Shown here: in pieces, positions 53,948-62,933 of the stretch | How the letters are laid out: each line of letters starts with the position of its first letter | Numbering within the stretch: position 1 is the first letter of the stretch | NCBI RefSeq assembly: GCF_004368405.1 | Contig: NZ_SBJH01000033.1 | Location: 1 to 64,000, forward strand | Direction of reading: 5' to 3' | From: Olivibacter sp. XZL3 | GTDB lineage: Bacteria; Bacteroidota; Bacteroidia; Sphingobacteriales; Sphingobacteriaceae | DNA: 64,000 bases | The notes under the pieces: model-generated | Databases searched by the model: none | What the model was told of the DNA's origin: nothing | Seen by the model: only the letters and a program-made list of their open reading frames with translations | Program-made: the position numbers and the translations under genes

Positions 53948-54331
53948 TCAGAGTTCTTCTTCTCTTTCGAGCATAAGAATCGCAGCCTGAGGAACAATAA
54001 AATATTTTTCCCCTTGATATAATACCTCGGTAGATCCATTGACCAAAAAGATCGCCAAGTCGCCCTCCTTTGCCTGTAAAGGGATGTACTTTACTTTCTC
54101 TTCTTGTGGTTTCCAAGCGTCATCTTCTTCCGCAGGCACGGGAATGGCATAACCTGGTCCGGTTTTTATAACATAGCCCTGCTGCACTCTTTCTTTCTCC
54201 TGAACACCTGGAGGAAGATAAAGTCCGCTTTCCGTTCGTTCGTTAAGTTTGGCGGGCTTCACCAATACGCGATCCCCAACAACAATTAGCTTTCTCAATT
54301 TATTGTCTTCTGTTAAATGGATGGTCATCAT
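53948..54331 (-). CDS. GroES-like co-chaperone domain protein
   Basis: About 127 residues with a GroES/Cpn10 fold: VVGDRVLVKPAKLNERTESGLYLPPGVQEKERVQQGYVI covers the N-terminal strands and the mobile-loop region, followed by GPGYAIPVPAEEDDAWKPQEE, an insertion longer than in GroES, and AKEGDLAIFLVNGSTEVLYQGEKYFIVPQAAIL. The canonical IVLPD-type loop is altered (GLYLPPGV). No groEL is adjacent. Such paralogues occur in many Bacteroidota, and the main groES is presumably elsewhere. Confidence 0.8.
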   Translation of the reverse strand: MMTIHLTEDNKLRKLIVVGDRVLVKPAKLNERTESGLYLPPGVQEKERVQQGYVIKTGPGYAIPVPAEEDDAWKPQEEKVKYIPLQAKEGDLAIFLVNGSTEVLYQGEKYFIVPQAAILMLEREEEL

Positions 54332-54728
54332 GCATTCAATCCTTTTTCAGTTCTTAGCAAAAGCTGTGCAGCACCCATAAAAAATGCCATAATGACACAT
54401 TAACCGGCGTGCAAATCTACAGGCAGAGTCTGCTTGTGGTTCCTGTGCCGCGAGAAAATCGTTTTGGTTGCGAACGGTTAAGAGAAATGACAAATGCGAT
54501 GCAACTATTTCACTGTTATTACGTCTTTTATATAAGCAGCGTCATTAGCACTTGATTACTTTATTACCAAGGGCTTGGCATCGCTAGGACAATTTCACAT
54601 AGGCTTAACCGAAGAAATAGGACTGTTCACCGAGAAATTCCTTCCATTGACGGAAAAGTTAGCCTCTTTATCTAAAATATAGACTTATTTTTACATGAAC
54701 GACAACATTACAACCTAATAGATAAGAC
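54332..54728. other. Gene-free interval with a start-less open frame
   Basis: No complete gene. A frame at about 54519-54682 reads ...TKGLASLGQFHIGLTEEIGL, FTEKFLPLTEKLASLSKI and stop, protein-like but with no ATG/GTG/TTG behind the preceding stop. It may be a gene remnant. Confidence 0.35.
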
Positions 54729-55205
54729 ATGGATGCCGAGTATACATTAAAAGCGAAGCAGATGAATCAACATACACTAGATGTAAAAGCTATTCAGGAA
54801 GCTAATCGTTCCATTTACCAGGCATTCGAAACCCTGGATTTCAACGCTGCGGGAGAATATCTTACGGAAGATTGTGACTATATAACTGCTAAAGGAATGC
54901 GTCTTAAAGGCCGCGCAGCTTATATAAGAGCACATAAAGAGTTGATGAATAATGCTGTATTCAAAGGAGCCAAGGTGGAAGGTGATATTACCGATATCCG
55001 TTTCCTAAATGAAAAAACTGTTGTCGTAATCGCAAGAGAATCGATTAACTTTCGTTGGCGGAAGAAAATAACACCCCATTTGGTGTCTATTAATACTTCT
55101 GTTTGGGTTAAGGAGCTTACCGGTAAGTGGAAGATGACCGCCTTTCACAACTGCCGTATTCAAAAAAAAGGCTGGCTCGCCAAATGGCTGATGAGAGATC
55201 GGTGA
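54729..55205 (+). CDS. SnoaL-like/NTF2-fold (DUF4440-type) protein
   Basis: 158 residues. The fold signature is a helix pair (IQEANRSIYQAFETLDFNAA) followed by the ALTEDCDYITAKGMRLKGRAAYIRAH-type segment and a curved beta sheet, ending WVKELTGKWKMTAFHNCRIQ. SgcJ/EcaC-type proteins of this group often act on small hydrophobic substrates, but function is not predictable. A Met at residue 12 (54762) could be the start. No operon partner. Confidence 0.8.
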   Translation: MDAEYTLKAKQMNQHTLDVKAIQEANRSIYQAFETLDFNAAGEYLTEDCDYITAKGMRLKGRAAYIRAHKELMNNAVFKGAKVEGDITDIRFLNEKTVVVIARESINFRWRKKITPHLVSINTSVWVKELTGKWKMTAFHNCRIQKKGWLAKWLMRDR

Positions 55206-55262
55206 TTGTGTTTCATATTTAGGCAAAGCTGTCTGGTATAAGCGAGAAGACATTAACAGCAT

Positions 55263-55317
55263 GATTGGGTGCCCGCTGGCCGCGTAAAAGGAACAGACAG
55301 CAGACACCCAATCTTTT
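55263..55317 (+). terminator. Terminator after the SnoaL-like gene
   Basis: GATTGGGTG (55263-55271) pairs with CACCCAATC (55305-55313), followed by TTTT. A second short CGCTG/CAGC pairing sits inside the long loop. Lies between convergent genes. Confidence 0.55.
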
Positions 55318-55348
55318 ACCCCCCTACGGGAGGCAAGCTTTTGGATTT

Positions 55349-57613
55349 TTACTTATCACTCATACTAAACGAAGGTGGTATGGCATCTGCTCCCGAGGCC
55401 CAGGCTTTGTTGGGGTGCTTTCCCATTACCAATTCCAGTTTACCGCCCTTCATCAAATCTTCATGACTGAACCAGGATTTATTCCACGATACACCATTGA
55501 GCTTGGCTGATTGGATGTATTTGTTTTCCGGTGCATAATTTTCACATACAACGCTAAAGCGCTTACCATTTCCAAGGTTCAAGGTCGCGCTTTCAAAAGT
55601 CGGACTTCCGATTACATACATCGGCAAACCGGGCGTAATGGGGTAAAAACCTAGTTGAGAGAAGACTACGAAAGAAGTAAGCCCTCCGCCATCTTCGTCA
55701 CCCGGTATTCCCATCGGGTCATTACGGAACCATTGTCGAAGTAGCGTGCGTATACGCTTTTGCGAACGCCATGGCTCTCCGGCGTAATTGTATAAATACG
55801 GAATGTGCATAGCCGGTTCATTCCCCATAGAAAACTGACCGACGTTTCCGCTATGATCAGCATAGATGTGGTAGAAATCGGGCTTTCCTTTACCCAATGG
55901 CGTGCTGTACATATCTTCCAACGCGGCGACAAAAGCTTGTTTTCCACCGATTAAGTGCATAAGGTCTTCGATGTTATGGGGTACATCGAAACGATAAACA
56001 TAGCCTGTGTTTTCATCGTAAGCATCCCGCCCGCCAATCCCCGGAGGAAAGCGATAATCTAAATCGGGCATGAAGACGCCAAAGGTGTCTTTGGGATGGA
56101 AAAATTTCGTTACAGGGTTAAACACTTTGCGATAGTTTAAGCTTCTTTCCGAAAAATGCTTGGCTTCGTCTTCTTTTCCGAGTGCTTTGGCAATCTTCGA
56201 CAAGCACCATTCATCATATACAGTACCCAGCGTTACTGCGATGGGCTGTCGACGTTCCCAGCTGTGTACTTCCGGAACAGTTTCTTTTTCTCCCGGTGCC
56301 AGAGAAGGAAAATATCCATGATCTTTATAAAATTGATCCAATACGCCAGCAGGCTTAGCCGACCACGGAGCCAAGGTTTTTTCGGTGATGGCCGCTTTGG
56401 CCACTTGATAGGCTTCCGCTAAGTCAAAATTTCGCAATCCCTTGCTATAAGCGTCTGCTACCATTGCGACGGCATGGTTCGAATTCATTCGCCGACTATC
56501 GCCCGTAACTTCCGGAAAGTTAGGCATCCACGCGCGAGGCATCTGTTGGGTCATGACAATATATGAATTGATCATATTCGCCTCCGTTTCCGGCTCAATC
56601 AATACACGCAATGGATGCGTTGCCCGGTAGGTATCCCAAATCCAGTCGTCCGTATAAAAAGGCCTGCCTTTGTCGCTATGGACCTTCCCGTCATAGGCGC
56701 TAAAATACTGGCCATCTTCCGAAAGGCAGATCATCCTTTCGTAAGTCCGGTATAAAGAAGTATAGAATACCGTTTTCGCATCTTCGTCAACACCAGTAAC
56801 TTCTATCTTTCCTAATGTTTTATTCCAGATATCACGTCCTTGCTCAGCTAGCGTAGCCACGTCGAAGTCTTTGATTTCTCTACGGAGATTTTTTTTAGCT
56901 TGTTCTATACTGATAAAAGACACACCGTAACGCACATTGAGTTTCGCTGTTCCGTTTGGATAGTGCAGGATGAAATAGGCGTTTTCACCTTTTGTTGTTT
57001 TGTCGTTTACCCCAAGCTGATTTCCTTGTTGTGTTCCTATAGCAACAGGTTTGATATCTGTTTCCAAGTAGATATATACCTTTGTACGTTTGTCCAGATT
57101 TTGATATCCGCTGATGTTTTTCCCGTCATGCGATAATTCGCCGTTTCGCGTATTGAATACTAAATAACTCGCTTTTTCAGGTTGCTGGAAATTCAATGCG
57201 TATATACCCGATTGATGCGAGGGCGCGTATTGTACTTGGATGTCCTGTTCATCGAGATCGACGCTATAGTAGAACGGTTTAATCACTTCATTGTCATAGC
57301 TTAAAGGTAGAATGTGCCGAATGTCTTTTATCTCGCCCTGAAACGGACTAAGATTAAAGGCCGAACTTCCGCGGTGACTCGAAACAATGAGCGGTAAGCC
57401 GTTGAGTACGTTTCCGGTGAGGTTTTCCCGTTCTGGATAGACGCGCAATAGGCTATTGGGCAAATGGATCGTCGGATAGGTAGGCACTAACAGATGGCTG
57501 ATGTTTCCTATGTAAGGATTGACATAGTCGACCGGATTCTTGGGCGTCTGCGCAAAAAGGGTCGTTGCAACCATTATAGATAACAAAATAGATAAAATAC
57601 TCGGTCGTTTCAT
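55349..57613 (-). CDS. GH92 alpha-mannosidase-like, divergent active-site motifs
   Basis: 754 residues: signal peptide ending TLFAQ, N-terminal beta-sandwich, (alpha/alpha)6 catalytic domain. Conserved GH92 elements: DDWIWDTYRATHPL (in the position of DTFR), the acid Glu534 in YDENTGYVYRF, GNEPAMHIPYLYNYAGEPW, and Asp639/Asp641 in GDEDGGG with GFYPITPG. In Bacteroides GH92 enzymes Glu533 is the general acid and Asp642/Asp644 the base pair. The glycine after the Glu (EGN) and the NGQTSAWY stretch are replaced here, so linkage specificity may differ. GH92 enzymes are Ca-dependent exo-alpha-mannosidases. Paired with a second GH92 upstream. Confidence 0.85.
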   Translation of the reverse strand: MKRPSILSILLSIMVATTLFAQTPKNPVDYVNPYIGNISHLLVPTYPTIHLPNSLLRVYPERENLTGNVLNGLPLIVSSHRGSSAFNLSPFQGEIKDIRHILPLSYDNEVIKPFYYSVDLDEQDIQVQYAPSHQSGIYALNFQQPEKASYLVFNTRNGELSHDGKNISGYQNLDKRTKVYIYLETDIKPVAIGTQQGNQLGVNDKTTKGENAYFILHYPNGTAKLNVRYGVSFISIEQAKKNLRREIKDFDVATLAEQGRDIWNKTLGKIEVTGVDEDAKTVFYTSLYRTYERMICLSEDGQYFSAYDGKVHSDKGRPFYTDDWIWDTYRATHPLRVLIEPETEANMINSYIVMTQQMPRAWMPNFPEVTGDSRRMNSNHAVAMVADAYSKGLRNFDLAEAYQVAKAAITEKTLAPWSAKPAGVLDQFYKDHGYFPSLAPGEKETVPEVHSWERRQPIAVTLGTVYDEWCLSKIAKALGKEDEAKHFSERSLNYRKVFNPVTKFFHPKDTFGVFMPDLDYRFPPGIGGRDAYDENTGYVYRFDVPHNIEDLMHLIGGKQAFVAALEDMYSTPLGKGKPDFYHIYADHSGNVGQFSMGNEPAMHIPYLYNYAGEPWRSQKRIRTLLRQWFRNDPMGIPGDEDGGGLTSFVVFSQLGFYPITPGLPMYVIGSPTFESATLNLGNGKRFSVVCENYAPENKYIQSAKLNGVSWNKSWFSHEDLMKGGKLELVMGKHPNKAWASGADAIPPSFSMSDK

Positions 57614-57659
57614 GGTATTATAAAAGTATTGGCGTTTAAATAATGCTTATTCCCGCCGG

Positions 57660-57689
57660 TAAATATAAGCTTAGTATTTTTTATTTCAA
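57660..57689 (-). promoter_or_regulatory. Promoter candidate for the first GH92 gene
   Basis: On the reverse strand a TTG (57687-57689) is followed by 19 bases and then TATATTTA (57660-57667), close to the Bacteroidota -33/-7 consensus, 47 bases before the start at 57613. Confidence 0.35.
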
Positions 57690-57767
57690 CTACTAATATG
57701 TTTTAGCAATTAATTCGTTCAAACAGTAATCGTTTTTAGCCGTTATATCCAGATAAAGTGAAAAGCT

Positions 57768-58127
57768 ATGGAAAAACCGCTAAACATTCCGCCCTCTGCC
57801 TTTGATGATTATCAGGACATGGCTGAGCCACTGAAAGTCCCGGCAAACTTCGATGTAAAGTCGTCTATTGTCGACCAAGTCATATTCGCATTAGGCTATG
57901 TGATGGAAGGAACAGTAGAAGATATTGCCGGAAAACTGATAACATTAAATCCCTCCATATCGCTGGAGGAAGCCAAGAAATACAGTAAAGAGGTTTTAGA
58001 AAAGCTTCACGAGCTGGCAAAGGTAAATGCGATGCATGTGAATGGACAGTTAAAATATCATCTACACAAAGAAGTTGTACCGCACAAAGGACAAATAGAT
58101 CCCGATAAACTGGAATCGATTGATTGA
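57768..58127 (+). CDS. Conserved hypothetical protein, winged-helix-like
   Basis: 119 residues, no signal, highly charged. IVDQVIFALGYVMEGTVEDIAGKL then ITLNPSISLEEAKKYSKEVLEKLHELAKVNAM suggests helical hairpins, and the final HVNGQLKYHLHKEV looks like the beta wing of a small winged-helix protein. No family was recognised. It is embedded between two reverse-strand GH92 genes and has its own strong terminator, so it is expressed separately. Confidence 0.55.
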   Translation: MEKPLNIPPSAFDDYQDMAEPLKVPANFDVKSSIVDQVIFALGYVMEGTVEDIAGKLITLNPSISLEEAKKYSKEVLEKLHELAKVNAMHVNGQLKYHLHKEVVPHKGQIDPDKLESID

Positions 58128-58142
58128 TGGGCTTGTGGAATG

Positions 58143-58190
58143 AACCATCAGGGAAGCCGCATTCCGCAGGGCTTCCCTGATGGTTTTTTT
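58143..58190 (+). terminator. Terminator after the hypothetical gene
   Basis: A perfect 16-bp stem AACCATCAGGGAAGCC with its complement (58143-58158, 58170-58185), an 11-base loop and a T7 run. It lies at the end of the convergent GH92 gene. Confidence 0.9.
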
Positions 58191-60497
58191 ATTTCTTTGA
58201 TTTGAGCATTTCCTTGCTGAAGGAGTAGGGAGCATCGTCCGCTGCGATTCCTCTTTCTTTGTTGGGTTGTGCGTCTAAGTGATAAACAATCTTCGCGCCG
58301 GCTTGTAAATCCGGATGTAGGAAATAATTCTTATTGTAAGATTGCCCGTTCAATTCGATGCGGTTGATGTAGCGGCGATTTTTATTGTTATCAGGCGCTT
58401 CGATCAGCACTTCTTTTCCGTTTTCTAAATGAAGTTTGACCGAGTTAAATAAGGGTGACCCGATAACATATTGATCTGTTCCGGGACATACCGGATAAAA
58501 ACCGAGGGCAGAGAAGACATACCAGGCCGAGGTCTGACCATTATCTTCATCGCCGCAATAGCCATCGGGCCCTGCGGCATACAGCTTGTCCATCACTTCC
58601 CGTGCCCAGTATTGGGCTTTCCACGGCTCACCGGCATAGTTATATAAATAGACCATATGTTGAATCGGTTGATTGCCGTGGGCATACTGCCCCATATTCA
58701 TTACTTGCATTTCACGCATTTCATGGATCATGGATCGGCTTTTCATGCCTTTGGCACCGGGAATGATGAAAACGGAGTCGAGCATGTTTATAAAAGCCGG
58801 CTTGCCGCCCATTAGGTCAATCAATCCCTGCGGGTCGTGAAAAACCGACCAACTGTAGTGCCAACTGTTGCCTTCGGTGAAATCACGGCTCCAATCGGTG
58901 CCCTCAAATTTCGCAGGGAAACTGCCATCGGCTTTTCGACCTCGCATCAATTTATAATGAGCATCGAAGACATTTTTATAATTCATGGCCCTTTTTGCGT
59001 AAATGCCTATCTCTTTTTCGGGTTTATTTAACTTTTTTCCCAATGTATAAATTGCCCAATCATCATAAGCATATTCCAACGTCCGTGCAACATTTTGAGT
59101 AATATTAACATCATTCGGAATATAACCATATTGATTATATTCTTGATAACCTTTACGTCCGGATGCGGAAACTGTAGGGTGTACGTTGTTGGCTCCATGT
59201 TTTAATGCCTCCCATAAGGTTTCTATATCATAACCCTTTAAGCCTTTAATATAGGCGTCCGCCACCACCGAAGCGGAGTTGTTGCCCACCATAATGTCTC
59301 GATGCCCTGGGCTGGCCCATTCAGGTAAGAAGCCGCTTTCCTTGTATGCATTAACCAATCCTTCCTGCATTTTTGTATTCATGGATGGATACAAAAGGTT
59401 TAGGAAAGGAAATAAAGAGCGGAAGGTGTCCCAAAAGCCGGTGTCTGTAAACATATAGCCTGGCAACACCTCACCATTATAGGGACTATAATGGATGGCT
59501 TTTCCCTGAGCATCTATCTCATAAAAGCTTCTCGGGAAAAGAACGGATCGATAAAGGCAAGAATAAAAGGTGCGGAGGTTGTCTATATCCTGATCAGCAA
59601 CTTCAATTTTTCCTAGCGTGTCATTCCATGTGCGCTTTCCGTCAGATACAAGTTGATCGAAGTCGCTATTGCCCAGTTCTTTCAGGTTAATGGCTGCTTG
59701 TTCAAAGCTGATGAAAGAAGAAGCTACGCGGGCATGTACGTGTTCTCCTTTTGCGGTTGAAAATCCAATAATAGCCCCGCTATGGTCGTCCTCTATTTCT
59801 AAACGCTTTTCTGGAGTTGCTTTTTGCCGATGGTTGCTTGGTAACTGAAATCCTTATCAAACACGATTACGAAATAATTTTTAAAGTTCGCTGGAACGCC
59901 GCCGCTGTTTTTGGTGGTGTAACCAATTATCTTACGCTCTTCCGGTATTATTTTTACATAAGAACCTTTGTCAAAAGCATCGATGGTTACATAAGAATGT
60001 TCAGTTTCGGGAAAGGTGAACCTGAACATGGCGGCCCTTTCCGTAGGCGTAATTTCCGTGACCACATCATGATCGGCCAAATATACTTTATAATAATAAG
60101 GCGCGGCTATCTCTGCTTTGTGGGAGAACCAGCTGGCACGTTGTTCCTCGTCAAATATCGGTTTACCCGTCATTGGCATGATCGAGAATTGTCCATAGTC
60201 GTTCATCCACGGACTGGGCTGGTGCGTTTGTTTAAAACCCCTGATTTTGTCGGCCGTGTAAGTATAAACCCATCCATCACCCATTTTTCCGGTTTGTGGT
60301 ACCCAAAAATTCATACCCCACGGCATGGCAATTGCCGGATAGGTATTACCTGTAGAAAGTTCAAACTTGGATTGTGTGCCCATCAATGGGTTCACATAAG
60401 ACACCGGGTCGAATTTCTCTTGTCCCACTGCAAGTGTACCCGCAAAGAGTTGCATTGTCAGAATAAGGGTCGTTTTAAGACGTATTTTCAGTTTCAT
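58189..60497 (-). pseudogene. GH92 alpha-mannosidase with a frameshift in an A-run
   Basis: The two in-frame parts, 60497 down to about 59820 and then on to 58189, form one ~769-residue GH92 protein. The N-terminal part ends in frame with FSYQATIGKKQLQKSV. Adding one A to the AAAAA run at 59821-59825 gives IGKKATPEKRLEIEDDH and stays open through GKRTWNDTLGKIEV to the end. Canonical motifs are intact: FTEGNSWHYSW (acid Glu542), HGNQPIQHM, and GDEDNGQTSAWY (Asp650/Asp652). The GNEP motif of other GH92 proteins is GNQP here. As sequenced the enzyme is truncated after residue 232. Confidence 0.88.
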
Positions 60498-60542
60498 TGT
60501 AGCTTATTTGGTATCTGATATAGAGATTAACAAGGAGTAGGG

Positions 60543-61478
60543 TTAAGGCATTTCAAGACTTACCATAACCGGAAAATGATCGGAAGGTACGCGGGCACGG
60601 TGGTCTTGTAAGCGTACTTCTTTAGGGAAATTGCCTGACTGATAAGCTTCCTCTGGATGCTGTAAAGGAGAACGATAGCTGTCTGTTAAAATGCCATATT
60701 TCAGCACCCTAAAATCTGCCGTTAAAAAAATATGATCGATACGGCTGTCCGTTTTACTGTTCGGATTAAAATTATTAAAAGTACCATTCGTGGCGTACTT
60801 AAAAGGAGCAGCCTCAAAAGCGTCCTGTAAAATGCTTGATTCTTGTAGGACTTGATAACTGTCGCTATGCTGATCGACGTTAAAATCTCCCGTGAGAATG
60901 GCGGTGTGATTTCCCGCTAATTCTTTAACCTTACTTAAAATAAGTTTAGCGCTTTCTTTTCTGGCAGTCGTACCGACGTGATCGAAGTGCACATTAAAAA
61001 AATAGAGTGTCTTTCCGTTTTCTTTTAATTGTAATTTAGCCCAGCTGCAAATTCGTGGTAAAACGGCATCCCATCCTTTGTTAGGTTGATCGGTTTGCGT
61101 AGACAGCCAAAAATCACCATGATCTAATAAATTGAACTTTTCTTTATCGTAAAATATTGCGGAGTATTCGCCTGCCTGCTTTCCGTCGTCACGTCCAATT
61201 CCGGTGTAGGCATAGTTTGGTAAGCTTTTCTTTAGGTCTTCTAACTGGTGATGCAATCCTTCCTGCGTACCGAAAACGTCGAATCCATGAAAGCGAATCA
61301 TGTCACTGATGATAGGGTACCGCTGTTGCCATCCATCACCACGTGCCGCATCTTCTTTGTTGTTATCATTGCGTATGTTATAACTCGCAACTTGTATGCG
61401 TTGTGCAAATAAACTGGTTGAAACAAAGCAGAGGCTGATAAACAGCAATTGACACCTTTTCTTGAGTAAATACATCAT
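60543..61478 (-). CDS. Secreted endonuclease/exonuclease/phosphatase-fold hydrolase
   Basis: About 311 residues from MMYLLKKRCQ; the frame opens 15 residues earlier. Signal peptide ends SLFAQ. EEP motifs: VASYNIRNDN (Asn), FGTQEGLHHQ (Glu), FFNVHFDHVG (His), LTGDFNVDQHSD (Asp/Asn) and SDHFPVMVSL (Asp-His). These Mg-dependent residues hydrolyse phosphodiesters or phosphomonoesters. The gene precedes the GH92 pair by 46 bases and probably shares their transcript. A role on phosphorylated glycans or nucleic acid is open. Confidence 0.85.
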   Translation of the reverse strand: MMYLLKKRCQLLFISLCFVSTSLFAQRIQVASYNIRNDNNKEDAARGDGWQQRYPIISDMIRFHGFDVFGTQEGLHHQLEDLKKSLPNYAYTGIGRDDGKQAGEYSAIFYDKEKFNLLDHGDFWLSTQTDQPNKGWDAVLPRICSWAKLQLKENGKTLYFFNVHFDHVGTTARKESAKLILSKVKELAGNHTAILTGDFNVDQHSDSYQVLQESSILQDAFEAAPFKYATNGTFNNFNPNSKTDSRIDHIFLTADFRVLKYGILTDSYRSPLQHPEEAYQSGNFPKEVRLQDHRARVPSDHFPVMVSLEMP

Positions 61479-61644
61479 ATATTTTTGTTTTTTGTAGCTA
61501 AATTGATTTAGCGTAAACGCCAAACTATTGCTCTTTTATTGAAACAATAGTAAAACGGGAACGATTATTTGGTTACGCTGCCTCAGGGCTCTACACAAAA
61601 CTATGCATTTTGAAGTGAAAACAAAGCCGGGCGGCATGTTTTTG

Positions 61645-62679
61645 TTATTTGCCTAAAGCTTTGCGAACCGCCGGCGCTACTTTTGTGCCCAGTAGCTCAA
61701 TAGTCTTCATCAGCTCTTTATGGGGAGGTGCGCCAACATCCGCATGTAACAGAAAGCGTGTCAAACCGAATAGCTCTTGGTGATAAAGAATTTTGTCGAC
61801 GACTTGGTTTACGTCGCCAATAAAGAGTGCGCCGTCTCGGCTTCTGCCTCCCTCAAACTGTTCCTTGGAGTATGGTGCCCATCCGCGGTCTTTCCCGATA
61901 CGGTCCATCTGTTGAGCATACAGCGGAAAATATCGATCAGCCAGTGCTTGTCCGTGCTCACCTATCAATCCATGCGAATGGGTAGCCACTCGCATTTGAG
62001 CTGGGTCGTGCCCCGCTTGTAGATACTCTTGTTTATACAAGTCGAAAAAGGGTTTGAACTGCACGGGCATACCACCAATAATGGCGATAATCAGTGGCAA
62101 ACCTAGGCGTCCGGCACGCATAACCGATTGTGGCGTACCGCCAACGGCGATCCAAATGTCCAAACCACCGTTTGTCGCCCTGGGAAGCACTTGCTGCTCT
62201 TGTAAAGGTGCGCGAAATCTACCTTTCCAAGTAATTACTTCATGCTTGTTAATGGCGAGCAGCAGCTCTAATTTTTCCGCAAAAAGTCCGTTATAGTCGT
62301 TTAAATTATATCCAAATAGCGGGAAGGATTCCGTAAAACTTCCCCGACCGACAGTGATTTCAGCTCGACCGTTTGATATCAGGTCGACACTGGCGAAATT
62401 CTGGTAAGTTCGGACTGGGTCGGTCGAACTCAACACGGTAACTGAACTGGTGAGCTTGATCTGTTTGGTTACACTTGCCGCGGCCGCTAAGACGATTTCC
62501 GGACTTGATATGGCAAAATCGGGACGATGATGCTCGCCCAGACCGAAAACGTCTAACCCTACCTCATCTGCCAATTGAATTTCTTCCAATATTTCTTTTA
62601 TTCGTTCTTTGGCCGACTGGAAAGTTTTTGTTTCCGGATTGTAAGCCAAATCGCCAAACATGCTTAAACCTATTTCCAT
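61645..62679 (-). CDS. LLM class flavin-dependent oxidoreductase
   Basis: 344 residues, bacterial-luciferase-like TIM barrel. Typical blocks are VGLDVFGLGEHHRPDFAISS, QIKLTSSVTVLSSTDPVRTYQ, GRAEITVGRGSFTESFPLFG, LDIWIAVGGTPQSVMRAGRL and FIGDVNQVVDKILYHQE. Such enzymes use FMNH2 from a partner reductase or F420, but no partner is encoded here. Substrate unknown. Stand-alone. Confidence 0.88.
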   Translation of the reverse strand: MEIGLSMFGDLAYNPETKTFQSAKERIKEILEEIQLADEVGLDVFGLGEHHRPDFAISSPEIVLAAAASVTKQIKLTSSVTVLSSTDPVRTYQNFASVDLISNGRAEITVGRGSFTESFPLFGYNLNDYNGLFAEKLELLLAINKHEVITWKGRFRAPLQEQQVLPRATNGGLDIWIAVGGTPQSVMRAGRLGLPLIIAIIGGMPVQFKPFFDLYKQEYLQAGHDPAQMRVATHSHGLIGEHGQALADRYFPLYAQQMDRIGKDRGWAPYSKEQFEGGRSRDGALFIGDVNQVVDKILYHQELFGLTRFLLHADVGAPPHKELMKTIELLGTKVAPAVRKALGK

Positions 62680-62933
62680 TATTAGTATTTTAAAAAATTA
62701 AACGACTATGAGCTTTTATGATGCGCAACCCTGCACTTACACACTTAACACACTAACTTAAGATGTGTTCCTGTAAGGAACAGAAAACGGATAGCTTTCT
62801 TAAATTCTCAATCTCAAGGAATCAAAGGTAACTACTTATCTAGAGATCCGTTATTGATGTATGATAAGAAATTATATGAATCGCGCAAAGCGTCGGTTGG
62901 TAGTTCCGCAACGAATGTATAAATTTACGGTCT

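Noticed and set aside
54519-54682. Protein-like open frame ending TEKLASLSKI
   Set aside because: No start codon after the preceding stop and no recognisable family; at most a gene remnant.
55800-58690. The GNQP motif of the second GH92 as replacement of the catalytic acid, implying a mannose-phosphate-specific enzyme
   Set aside because: The general acid aligns with the Glu of FTEGNSW (Glu542), which is intact; the GNEP/GNQP position is a different site, so only a weaker specificity statement is kept.
59817-60518. Long forward-strand open frame over the GH92 N-terminus
   Set aside because: Antisense shadow; the reverse strand has a signal peptide and GH92 motifs over the same bases.
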